From Pseudomonadota bacterium (GTDB lineage: Bacteria; Pseudomonadota; Gammaproteobacteria; Burkholderiales; JABEVD01), in NCBI GenBank assembly GCA_021848705.1, contig JAJZTT010000007.1, forward strand, positions 1 through 37,955: a stretch of DNA of 37,955 nucleotides. Reading direction: 5' to 3'. The notes beneath the pieces are model-generated. The model saw only the letters and a program-made list of their open reading frames with translations. It searched no databases and was not told the origin of the DNA. The position numbers and the translations under genes were made by a program. Shown here piece after piece: positions 8,916 to 15,391 of the stretch. The first letter of the stretch is position 1; every line of letters starts with the position of its first letter.

Positions 8916-9577
8916 TTTTTTGCCGGATTGAATGCGTAGAGGATCATGAGAACGACGAAGGAGAAAACGGTCATCCCGCCTGCGAGCCAGTGTGCCTGGC
9001 CGTATTCGAGCGCTTCGACATGATTGAAGATCTGCACGGAAATCACGCGGGTCTTTTCAGGAATGTTGCCGCCTATCATCAATACCACGCCGAATTCTCC
9101 CACGGTGTGGGCGAATCCGAGAATCGAGGCGGTGAAGAGGCCTGGCCTCGCAAGAGGCAATGCAACATTCAAGAAGCAGTCTAAGGGGGAGGCGCCCAGG
9201 GTGGATGCGACTTCCAGTGGGCGGTTTCCCATCGCCTCGAAGGAATTCTGGATGGGCTGCACCACGAAGGGAAGGGAATACAGGGTCGAAGCCAGCACGA
9301 GACCCGGAAAAGTGAAGGGGAGCAGACCCCATCCCATCATTTCGGTGAAGCGCCCGACCGGGCCATTCGGCCCCATCAGCAGGAGCAGATAGAATCCCAG
9401 GACGGTCGGCGGAAGAACGAGGGGAAGGGCGAGGAAGGCGCCGACCATACCCCGCAGTTTCGAGCGTGTCCTCGACAACCACCATGCGATCGGGGTGCCG
9501 ATCAGAAGAAGCAGGATGGTGACGACGGAGGCGAGTTCGAGCGTGAGCCGGATCGCCCCGATGTCCTCCTGGTTCAT
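8912..9577 (-). CDS. modB: Molybdate ABC transporter permease ModB
   Basis: A 221-residue inner-membrane permease with about five hydrophobic spans. It begins [20 protein letters not shown], as in ModB, and carries the [21 protein letters not shown] segment and the cytoplasmic EAA coupling loop around [20 protein letters not shown], followed by [17 protein letters not shown], which is characteristic of ModB. The open frame extends further upstream but that part lies antiparallel to no known ModB and overlaps modA; ATG 9577 overlaps the modA stop by 4 nt and is the natural start. Its stop overlaps modC in the same way. It works with ModA (periplasm) and ModC (ATPase). Confidence 0.95.
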   Translation of the reverse strand: MNQEDIGAIRLTLELASVVTILLLLIGTPIAWWLSRTRSKLRGMVGAFLALPLVLPPTVLGFYLLLLMGPNGPVGRFTEMMGWGLLPFTFPGLVLASTLYSLPFVVQPIQNSFEAMGNRPLEVASTLGASPLDCFLNVALPLARPGLFTASILGFAHTVGEFGVVLMIGGNIPEKTRVISVQIFNHVEALEYGQAHWLAGGMTVFSFVVLMILYAFNPAKK

Positions 9578-10311
9578 TGAAAGTCGTACCCGTAGGAGCG
9601 GATGACCGCCCTGGCCTTTTCCCCCTTGAGATAATTCGCGAGCGCGGAAGCCGCAGTTTTCTCCTTCGAGGAAGAAAGCACTGCCGCATCCTGTCGGATC
9701 GGCGAGTAAAATTTTGCGGGCACTACCCATGCGGATCCTGAGGAGAGCTTTCCATTCTTCCAGACCTGGGAAAGTGCGACGAAGCCGAGTTCTGCATTGC
9801 CGCTCGAAACGAACTGGAAGGTCTGCGAGATGTTCTCTCCCTGCACCATTTTGGTTCTCAGCGCATCCAGAAGCCCGAGCCCCTTCAGGGTTTCCATTGC
9901 CGCAGCCCCGTAGGGAGCGAGCCTGGGGTTCGCAATCGCGATATGTCCGAAGGCCCCTTCCCGGAGAATTTTTCCATCGCCATCGACATATCCTGCCTTC
10001 GAGCTCCACAGCACCAGCTTGCCGATCGCGTAAGTGAAGCGCCCTCCGGCGAGTCCTTCCCTTTCCAGCTTCTCGGGAGTTGTCCGGTCTGCGGCGAGCA
10101 GCAGATCATAAGGCGCTCCGTTTCTGATCTGGGCGTAGAATTGCCCCGTCCCGCCGAAGGCAAGGGAAACATGGTTGCCCGTTTCCTTTTCGAAATCGGC
10201 TGCGATCTGCTTCATGGGCGCTGTGAAATTGGCTGCAACTGCGACCCTGATGTCGGCTGCGTGCGCATCGATCGCGGCGAGGGAGAAAAGTGCGAGGAAG
10301 AATCGTTTCAT
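9574..10311 (-). CDS. modA: Periplasmic molybdate-binding protein ModA
   Basis: A 245-residue binding protein. A signal peptide covers the first 19 residues or so, with likely cleavage after AHA. The mature protein begins with [21 protein letters not shown] and continues with [26 protein letters not shown], where the anion-contacting serine/threonine positions of ModA lie, then [11 protein letters not shown] and [26 protein letters not shown], all hallmark segments. It captures molybdate (or tungstate) in the periplasm and passes it to ModB. The preceding Mop-like gene ends at 10313, directly before the modA start codon, so the two are adjacent and surely co-transcribed. Confidence 0.96.
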   Translation of the reverse strand: MKRFFLALFSLAAIDAHAADIRVAVAANFTAPMKQIAADFEKETGNHVSLAFGGTGQFYAQIRNGAPYDLLLAADRTTPEKLEREGLAGGRFTYAIGKLVLWSSKAGYVDGDGKILREGAFGHIAIANPRLAPYGAAAMETLKGLGLLDALRTKMVQGENISQTFQFVSSGNAELGFVALSQVWKNGKLSSGSAWVVPAKFYSPIRQDAAVLSSSKEKTAASALANYLKGEKARAVIRSYGYDFQ

Positions 10312-10312
10312 T

Positions 10313-10483
10313 TCATTCTTCCACGGCCAGGACGATTTGGGAAGCCTTGATGTGCGAGCAAGCCGTCATTTCTGCTTCAAGTCCAAGCCCCTTGGGGCAC
10401 TCGTGGTTGATGAATTGCGTGTCGGCCGCACCGTTCACGATCGACTGGATGGCGCCGGGAAATTCGTTTGCGCTGGTTTTCAT
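10313..10483 (-). CDS. Shortened molbindin (Mop)-like protein
   Basis: A 56-residue protein placed directly before modA. A strong ribosome binding site (GGAGGAG, six bases before ATG) decides the start at 10483, although the frame stays open upstream to 10600. The ends match the Mop family: MKTSANEF at the start compares with MKTSARNQF in this window's ModE, and GLGLEAEMTACSHIKASQIVLAVEE at the end compares with the usual LGLxxGxxVxAxIKASSVILAxE. However, Mop proteins have about 68 residues, and here the segment that should hold the central strands and the conserved AVN region is replaced by AADTQF followed by INHECPK. About 12 residues appear lost and three cysteine/histidine residues have been gained. 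It may be a divergent intracellular molybdate store, a metal-binding derivative, or a decaying copy. Confidence 0.6.
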   Translation of the reverse strand: MKTSANEFPGAIQSIVNGAADTQFINHECPKGLGLEAEMTACSHIKASQIVLAVEE

Positions 10484-10532
10484 GCAGATCTCCTCCATTG
10501 AAATTGTGCCGCAGTTCACAGGGCAGGTCACG

Positions 10533-10877
10533 CTATCGCGGCCGGTGATCGCCTGTTTCATAAAGCGCGTGTCCGCCGCTGCATCCGCATGCGTTCCCAC
10601 CTCGCTCCGTCCTCTTGAGCCATTTTCCGCCTACGAGTTTCCATGCGATGACTTCCTCGTAAAAGGATTCCTCCTCGCCGAACAGGTCGTCCTCCTCGAG
10701 AACGACTCTGGTCAAGCAAAAGAAATGCCTGTAGTAACAGCAGGCTCCGGCGGCGTCATAACCGATGCTCCGGGAGGACCTCGCATCCGCATCCTCGAAT
10801 TGCTCGAAGCGCACCGGAGCAAATATTTTTCCGATGTAGGCCACAGGCAGGGTCTCGTCCCAGATTCGGCGCTTCAT
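10533..10877 (-). CDS. Hypothetical protein of the molybdate operon
   Basis: A 114-residue protein with no family I recognise. ATG 10877 has GAGG at good spacing and lies 7 nt after the porin stop, so the gene is part of the porin-mod transcript; an earlier in-frame start would overlap the porin. The protein lacks a signal peptide and membrane segment. Notable features are the N-terminal RIWDETLPVAYIGKIFAPVRF, an aromatic and cysteine-rich centre (GACCYYRHFFCLTRVV), an acidic stretch (LEEDDLFGEEESFYEE) and the sequence WKLVGGKWLKR. The last 20 residues (GCSGGHALYETGDHRP) look less protein-like, so the original end may have been altered. Vicinal cysteines suggest metal or redox chemistry, but this is inference. 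Confidence 0.65.
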   Translation of the reverse strand: MKRRIWDETLPVAYIGKIFAPVRFEQFEDADARSSRSIGYDAAGACCYYRHFFCLTRVVLEEDDLFGEEESFYEEVIAWKLVGGKWLKRTERGGNACGCSGGHALYETGDHRPR

Positions 10878-10884
10878 GACCGCC

Positions 10885-12123
10885 TCAGAAGTTGTATTGC
10901 AGCATGACCCGCTCGTCGACATAGCGGTTTCCCCATGTCGCGAGGCCGTGTTCGATGCCGAGCCGGTTGCGCAGGATGAGTCCCTTGAACCTGCCCTGCA
11001 TGTGGTAGGCGATGTCGAACATGAATGCGTTCACGTTGGAAACGAAAGGTTCGGTGCTGTAGCGGGAAAGAGTCGGAAAAAGGTCCAGGCGACCGTCGAG
11101 CAGCTTGAGCTTCGTACCCAGCATGGCGGCGTGCCCCGCTCCCCGGGCGGAAACCAGCCCGTAGTTCATGACCGTGGTGTAGAGCGGGTCGGTGTTGTAG
11201 ATCTGGGTATAGGGGGAGAGCAGATTTCCGTTGGAGATGCCCGCGGACTGGTTGTAGGGAACCTTGTCGTAGGCGAAAAACACATTGCCCTGCGGTATGT
11301 TCAATCCGATTCTCGCGCCGTAGACCCTGGAATCGACCGAGCCTAGAAACTGCGCGCCGCTATTGGACTCCTTCATGTATTCGAAGTCGGCAAAAGGCGA
11401 GACTGCAGCGCCCGTCGGGAATCGGTAGCCTCCTTCCACATAGGTCATTTTCGCGAAATCGTAAAAATTGTAGAACCAGGCCTGGATTCTGCCCGCCCCT
11501 TTTTCGTAGCGCGCCCCGAGATCGAGCGTGCCGTTGTTGGTGCCGTTGTATCTCGGATTGCTGTAGGGGAGTTCGAACAGGTTGCTCGCCTGGAAGCTCG
11601 AAACCGTGCGGTTCTTGAACCGGAAGACCCGGTCGGCCGAAAGCTTGAGCCCTGCCACGGGATAAAATTCGGAAGTGATTCCCTGGTAGAGGTTCGGAAT
11701 CATGAAGCCGTCGCCCGGATTCACCCAGGGATTGTCCAGGCTCTGGTCTCCCGCGCGTATCCTGGTCCAGGAGTTTTTGTACTGAAGGTAAGCCTCTCCC
11801 AGCACGTCCAGACCGCGGCTCGTACCCATCAGCAGCGGGTTCAGGTATTTGTTGTTCTGGCTGTAGTTGTTGAAGCCGATGTCGTGCGCGAAATAGAATC
11901 CGGCCGCGGCGCTCAACCCGCCGATGCTTCCCGATTCGATCCCGAGCTTGCCGCCCAGCGAGAAGGAGTGGAGATCGGTGAGGGTGTTGCCGGAATAGTC
12001 CCGGGTGAAGTCGTAGGAGCGCAGATACCCGGAAACCTTTCCATCCGAGATCAGCGGCGATTCCGCCTTCGCCTGCGGTACCGCAGCCATGGTCATTCCC
12101 AGCAGAAGCAATGTCTTTTTCAT
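10885..12123 (-). CDS. OprD-like outer-membrane porin, first gene of the molybdate operon
   Basis: A 412-residue outer-membrane protein. The signal peptide starts MKKTLLLLGMTM and probably ends after AKA; an earlier in-frame ATG is ignored because the signal peptide starts at 12123. The mature protein is a succession of amphipathic strands with many Tyr, Phe, Asn and Gly residues and ends in VMLQYNF, the C-terminal phenylalanine expected of a beta barrel. Segments such as SGYLRSYDF, GFYFAHDIGFNN and FELPYSNPRYNGTNNG fit the OprD family of substrate-specific porins, which have 16 or 18 strands. It is followed by the 114-aa protein, Mop-like protein and modABC, and preceded by a ModE operator; I infer that it admits molybdate, or a molybdate complex, through the outer membrane. 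Confidence 0.85.
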   Translation of the reverse strand: MKKTLLLLGMTMAAVPQAKAESPLISDGKVSGYLRSYDFTRDYSGNTLTDLHSFSLGGKLGIESGSIGGLSAAAGFYFAHDIGFNNYSQNNKYLNPLLMGTSRGLDVLGEAYLQYKNSWTRIRAGDQSLDNPWVNPGDGFMIPNLYQGITSEFYPVAGLKLSADRVFRFKNRTVSSFQASNLFELPYSNPRYNGTNNGTLDLGARYEKGAGRIQAWFYNFYDFAKMTYVEGGYRFPTGAAVSPFADFEYMKESNSGAQFLGSVDSRVYGARIGLNIPQGNVFFAYDKVPYNQSAGISNGNLLSPYTQIYNTDPLYTTVMNYGLVSARGAGHAAMLGTKLKLLDGRLDLFPTLSRYSTEPFVSNVNAFMFDIAYHMQGRFKGLILRNRLGIEHGLATWGNRYVDERVMLQYNF

Positions 12124-12134
12124 TTGGACCCGTT

Positions 12135-12158
12135 CATTGTGTAGTGAATTATATAACG
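12135..12158 (-). promoter_or_regulatory. Putative ModE operator upstream of the porin-mod operon
   Basis: Read on the minus strand, CGTTATAT is followed after eight bases by ACACAATG. The known E. coli modA operator has CGTTATAT, eight bases, ACATAACG: the first half is identical and the second agrees at six of eight positions. The site ends 11 bp before the porin ATG and covers the likely -10 box, an arrangement suited to repression by molybdate-bound ModE, whose gene is at 6200-6997. Confidence 0.75.
12148..12153 (-). promoter_or_regulatory. -10 box (TATAAT) of the porin-mod operon
   Basis: A consensus TATAAT on the minus strand lies within the ModE operator and about 25 bp before the porin start codon, leaving a leader of roughly 18 nt. 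The -35 region at 17 bp spacing is poor, as is common for regulated promoters. Position fits; no transcript data are available. Confidence 0.6.
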
Positions 12159-12373
12159 ATGTTCGAAGCATCGCGATTCTATCAGCAATTTCGGTGCCAG
12201 CATCATGGGTCATGATGAATCAGTGGCTTGTGAAAGATTGTCGAAAATGTCACAACACATTCAGCGAAATTGTCGCAAACCCCACCACTGCGAATGCGTT
12301 GGGAATCCGGCCTGCATGACTTTGGGGAAGGGCACTCTGGTTCGTTCGGCAATCGGGTACGGCGCTGCGGATG

Positions 12374-12430
12374 CGGAAAGGATTGCGAGGAGCGGCAGGG
12401 CCGGAAGGGTTTCACGGCGAATCCTTTCCG
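12374..12430. repeat. Inverted repeat across the end of the tonB-like gene
   Basis: Perfect 11-bp arms CGGAAAGGATT (12374-12384) and AATCCTTTCCG (12420-12430) are separated by 35 bp; an inner GCCG/CGGC pair could extend the folded structure. The right arm lies within the last codons of the tonB-like gene. There is no T run after the stem on the minus strand, so a classical terminator is unlikely; it may be a processing or attenuation hairpin. Confidence 0.5.
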
Positions 12431-13083
12431 TGTTCGGGGTGAAATTCGACCGGGACTTCCGCCCAGCCCGGCACAGGAAAGCCCATTCTGGTCGCAGGCG
12501 CGAAGCGCCATCTCATCACCGCGCTTCTGGCAGCCTCGTCGAGGAGATCGCTTCCCGAGCTTTTTTCGATGACGATGCTTTCCACCTCTCCTTCATCGCT
12601 CACCCTGACCTTCAGCACTGTCACCCCTTCCAGCCCTTGGCTCCGGGCGGCTTCCGGGTATTTCGGAATCGGGTTGTCCGAATAGGGGCCTGGGGGGACG
12701 TATTCCTGCGTTGGAAAATAGGGAATGTAATCGGGCCCCGGCTGCGGTGCGGGCGCGGGTTCGGGGGCGGGCGCGGGCTGTGGGGCGGGCGCGGGCTGCG
12801 GTGCGGGGGCGGGTTGCAAGGCAGGAGCGGGTTGCGGAGCCGGGACGATTTTCGGAGCGGGCACGGGTTGCTGCGCGGGCACGATTTGAGGCGCAGGTGC
12901 CGGTTTTGGAGCGGGGGCCGGTTTGGGTGCGGGCGCCGGTTGCGGGGCAGGCGCCGGCTGTGGCGCGGGTGCTGGCTGGAAAGCAGGCTGCCACCAGGGC
13001 AATGGGGCAGAAAATGCAAGGCAGGGGAACAGCAGGGCAATGAAAACCACCGATCTTTGCTGTCCGTTGCCTTGCCGTTTCAT
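12412..13083 (-). CDS. TonB-like energy transducer with long Pro/Ala spacer
   Basis: A 223-residue protein. The start at 13083 follows a good ribosome binding site (GGGGAG). Residues 12-26 are hydrophobic (VVFIALLFPCLAFSA) and could be a short anchor or a cleaved signal peptide; the usual SxxxH motif of TonB anchors is not seen. Residues 37-117 are almost pure proline/alanine with interspersed Gln, Lys and Val. The TonB C-terminal domain is at about 138-215, with PIPKYPEAARSQGLEGVTVLKVRV, the conserved YP motif, and MRWRFAPA. Known TonB proteins span the periplasm through such a rigid spacer and drive outer-membrane receptors. No exbB/exbD or TonB-dependent receptor is in the window. It lies 288 bp upstream of the molybdate operon in the same direction. 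Confidence 0.82.
   Translation of the reverse strand: MKRQGNGQQRSVVFIALLFPCLAFSAPLPWWQPAFQPAPAPQPAPAPQPAPAPKPAPAPKPAPAPQIVPAQQPVPAPKIVPAPQPAPALQPAPAPQPAPAPQPAPAPEPAPAPQPGPDYIPYFPTQEYVPPGPYSDNPIPKYPEAARSQGLEGVTVLKVRVSDEGEVESIVIEKSSGSDLLDEAARSAVMRWRFAPATRMGFPVPGWAEVPVEFHPEHGKDSP
12733..12975 (-). repeat. Low-complexity Pro-Ala coding repeat inside the tonB-like gene
   Basis: Degenerate 18-base units encoding PAPAPQ, PAPAPK and variants run for about 81 codons. The middle of the array is less regular (QIVPAQQPVPAPKIVP), indicating that the units are old rather than freshly amplified. Such arrays can change length by slippage. Confidence 0.8.
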
Positions 13084-13184
13084 TTTTTCTCCCCAATGAC
13101 GCAGGCAGACGGGGCAGATGCCGGGACTACGGAGCCCGGAATCGGCGGGTTGTGCAGCAAGGTTTCGCGGCGGTGGCAAATGCT

Positions 13185-14294
13185 TCAGCGGTTCAGGCTT
13201 TCCAGGTTTCCTGCGATTTCGGAGGCGGTATCCGCCTGTTTTCTTGCTGCGGAAGCGATGTCGGTGATGACGGATTTCAGGGTCTCGATGTCGTGGATGA
13301 TCTTCTCGAGGGAATTTTCCACTTCCTGGGAAAAGTTTTCCCCTTTCTCGGCCTCGCTCCTGCCGTGTTCCATGACCGCTACCGCCTGGGCTGTGCTTTC
13401 CTGGGTGGAGACGATCTTCCTTGCGATTTCCGTCGTGGCGTTGGTGGTGCGTTCCGCGAGCTTCCTCACTTCATCGGCGACCACGGCGAAGCCCCGGCCC
13501 TGTTCCCCCGCTCTGGCTGCCTCGATTGCGGCATTCAAGGCGAGCAGGTTGGTCTGCTCGGCAATCTCCTTGATCACGCTCACGATGTTGCCGATTTCCT
13601 GGGATTGCGAACCGAGCCTTTCGATGGTTTCCGACGCGGACCGGACGATGTCCGCCACCTGGTGCATTCCTGCGAGCGCCTGATGCACGACCTTCCTTCC
13701 GCCTTCAGCATTTTCCAGCATTCCTGCGCCGAGATTGGATGCGGAATCCGTGCTTTTCGCAACCCCTGAAACCGAAATGCTCATCCCCTCCATGGCCACC
13801 GCGATCTGCGCCACCCGCCCTTCCAGATATTCCCTTCTTTTCACGGCGTGGCGTTCGGCTTCCTCCCTGGTGCGATCGGCGGTGATGTCGGTCCAGCATG
13901 CGAGATAGCCGAGCACCCTGTTTGCCGAATCCCGGATGGGATAGGAGCGAACCCGGAAAGTGATGCCGCCGATCGGGATTTCCGCCTGGTGTTCCGTCTT
14001 GCTGCCGGAGGAAAGTTCGGAGAGTATTTTTCGGATCCTTTCCGGATTTTTGTGGAAAAGATGAATGGAGTGATCCATCGCCCCTTCCACATCCGCGCCG
14101 GTCGCCTGCTCGAGCGCATCGTGATGTCGATGCATGGCTTCCCTCGCTGCCCGGTTCATGTAGACGACCTTGTGCACGTGGCCGGCATCGCAGAGCATGA
14201 CGATTTCTTCGATTCGGTCGAGGATTTGCTTCAGCTTTTCAATCTCTGCGCTCTTTGCAGCGAGTTCGGATTTGAGTTTGCCTGAATTGAACAT
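13185..14294 (-). CDS. Soluble PAS-domain methyl-accepting chemotaxis-type protein
   Basis: A 369-residue cytoplasmic receptor with no membrane segment. A short N-terminal coiled coil (residues 5-27) leads to a PAS domain at about 28-140 that ends in [16 protein letters not shown] long helical bundle follows, with the chemoreceptor hairpin tip at about 246-282 ([19 protein letters not shown], then [18 protein letters not shown]), the site that binds CheA and CheW. The C-terminus lacks a CheR-binding pentapeptide. The ATG follows directly on the stop codon of the truncated haemoglobin gene, with AGGT as ribosome site, so both are one transcript. An oxygen- or redox-related signal is plausible from that pairing; the PAS ligand is unknown. 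Confidence 0.9.
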   Translation of the reverse strand: MFNSGKLKSELAAKSAEIEKLKQILDRIEEIVMLCDAGHVHKVVYMNRAAREAMHRHHDALEQATGADVEGAMDHSIHLFHKNPERIRKILSELSSGSKTEHQAEIPIGGITFRVRSYPIRDSANRVLGYLACWTDITADRTREEAERHAVKRREYLEGRVAQIAVAMEGMSISVSGVAKSTDSASNLGAGMLENAEGGRKVVHQALAGMHQVADIVRSASETIERLGSQSQEIGNIVSVIKEIAEQTNLLALNAAIEAARAGEQGRGFAVVADEVRKLAERTTNATTEIARKIVSTQESTAQAVAVMEHGRSEAEKGENFSQEVENSLEKIIHDIETLKSVITDIASAARKQADTASEIAGNLESLNR

Positions 14295-14696
14295 TTACCT
14301 GTTTCTGAGAAAGTCGGCTGTCTTGTAGAAGGATGCGGCGAGTTGAATGCGCAGCTTTTCGTCCACCCCTGTCTCTTCCATGGCGCGCTTCATGCAGTGC
14401 ATCCACTGGTCGCGTTCCGATTCGCCAATGGGAAATGGCATGTGGCGCTGCCTGAGTCTCGGGTGCCCGTATTGCTCCACATAGAGCGGAGGGCCGCCCA
14501 GCCATCCCGACAGGAACATGTAAAGCTTGTCGATCGCTTCATCGAGGCTGTCAGGATGAAGGGCGCGGATTCCTGCTGCAGCCGGGTCTGTGTCCATGAT
14601 TTCGTAGAACCGCAGGACGAGTTTTTTCACGCCGGCTTCTCCGCCGATCATTTGATAATGCGGATTGCTGATGACAGGATCCATCTGAACGCCCAA
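14295..14696 (-). CDS. Truncated haemoglobin, group II
   Basis: A 133-residue globin of the short 2-on-2 type. It has the N-terminal YQMIGGEAGVKKLVLRFYEIM, with the B10-region Phe-Tyr pair, LYMFLSGWLGGPPLYVEQYGHPRLRQRHMPFPIG, the diagnostic group II segment with the haem-ligating histidine before MPFPI, and the RDQWMHCMKRAMEE helix containing the group II tryptophan. Group II globins bind O2, NO or CO and may detoxify NO or sense oxygen. A TTG start at 14696 is preceded by AGGGGG at seven bases; an ATG at 14684 has a weaker site, so the N-terminus may be four residues shorter. It is followed without a gap by the PAS chemotaxis-type gene. Confidence 0.93.
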   Translation of the reverse strand: MGVQMDPVISNPHYQMIGGEAGVKKLVLRFYEIMDTDPAAAGIRALHPDSLDEAIDKLYMFLSGWLGGPPLYVEQYGHPRLRQRHMPFPIGESERDQWMHCMKRAMEETGVDEKLRIQLAASFYKTADFLRNR

Positions 14697-14810
14697 CTCG
14701 ATACCCCCTGATGCCCGAAGCAGACCGAATCACTGTAGTCCAGTTTTGCCGGCTTGTCGAGAAACGGTTACGGGGGAGACCATTTGTCGCACAACAGGTG
14801 CTATCATTAA

Positions 14811-14825
14811 GGAGAATAATTCTCG
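14811..14825. promoter_or_regulatory. Fur-box-like palindrome
   Basis: GGAGAAT-A-ATTCTCG is a 7-1-7 inverted repeat (inner six bases of each arm perfect) that agrees at 10 of 14 positions with the Fur consensus TGATAAT-N-ATTATCA. It lies in the 142-bp gap between the divergent haemoglobin and SRPBCC genes, 13 bp before the latter's ATG. A promoter for either direction could be covered. It could also be a chance palindrome overlapping a purine-rich stretch. Confidence 0.35.
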
Positions 14826-14838
14826 TTACTCGGCTGTC

Positions 14839-15390
14839 ATGGGCAGGCTTTTGTTGTCATTCATGTTGCTGGCGAGCGTTCCGGTCCATGCCGGAGAGTC
14901 TCCCCATGTCAGCGCGAAAATTTCCGGGAGCGGGATCGAGGTGGAAAGCTCGGTGAATCTTCCGATCATTCCCTGCCAGGCCTATGCGATGCTCACCGAT
15001 TACGATGCCTTGCCGAAATTCATCCCCGGTCTCGTGGAAAGCCATGCGAAGCGCATATCGCCGGATGAGGTCAGGGTGATGCAGGTGGGCGAAGTGCAGG
15101 CCTTTCTCTTCCGGGTCGAAATGTCTTCCATGCTGGACATGACTGAATTCCCTGGAAAGCGCATCGTTTTCAGGCAGGTGAGCGGGGATTTCGCTTCCTA
15201 CTCGGGGGAATGGGACTTTTCATCGGAAAAGGAGGGAACGGAGGTCCGTTATCGCGCGAAAATGACTTTCCGCCCGTATGTGCCGCTCGCACTTGCAAAA
15301 TGGGTGCTGGATTCGGACGTGGAAAGGAAGTTCGCTGCAATCGAGCGCGAGGCCGAGAGCCGCAAGGGGGGCGTCTGTCCGAAATCGTGA
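14839..15390 (+). CDS. Periplasmic SRPBCC (START-like) family protein
   Basis: A 183-residue secreted protein. The signal peptide (MGRLLLSFMLLASVPVHA) fixes the start at 14839, although the frame opens earlier. The mature part has the SRPBCC/polyketide-cyclase pattern: an initial strand (GIEVESSVNLPI), the helix CQAYAMLTDYDALPKFIPGLVESH, strands around RVMQVGEVQAFLFRVEMS, FRQVSGDFASYSGEWDF, and a final long helix. The closest familiar relatives are Coq10/ligand-binding START-like proteins that bind hydrophobic molecules in a deep pocket. The ligand is unknown. It is transcribed away from the haemoglobin gene and converges with the radical SAM gene one base after its stop. Confidence 0.75.
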   Translation: MGRLLLSFMLLASVPVHAGESPHVSAKISGSGIEVESSVNLPIIPCQAYAMLTDYDALPKFIPGLVESHAKRISPDEVRVMQVGEVQAFLFRVEMSSMLDMTEFPGKRIVFRQVSGDFASYSGEWDFSSEKEGTEVRYRAKMTFRPYVPLALAKWVLDSDVERKFAAIEREAESRKGGVCPKS

Positions 15391-15391
15391 A

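Noticed and set aside
8912-10009. N-terminal extension of ModB to 365 residues
   Set aside because: The extension lies inside modA in another frame; the true start overlaps the modA stop by 4 nt.
12733-12975. CRISPR or tandem-repeat array
   Set aside because: The repeats are degenerate coding units for Pro-Ala with no spacers.
12205-13683. 492-codon plus-strand frame opposite the tonB-like gene
   Set aside because: It is the antisense of the Pro-Ala repeat and the receptor gene; long Gly-Arg runs are an artefact of that repeat.
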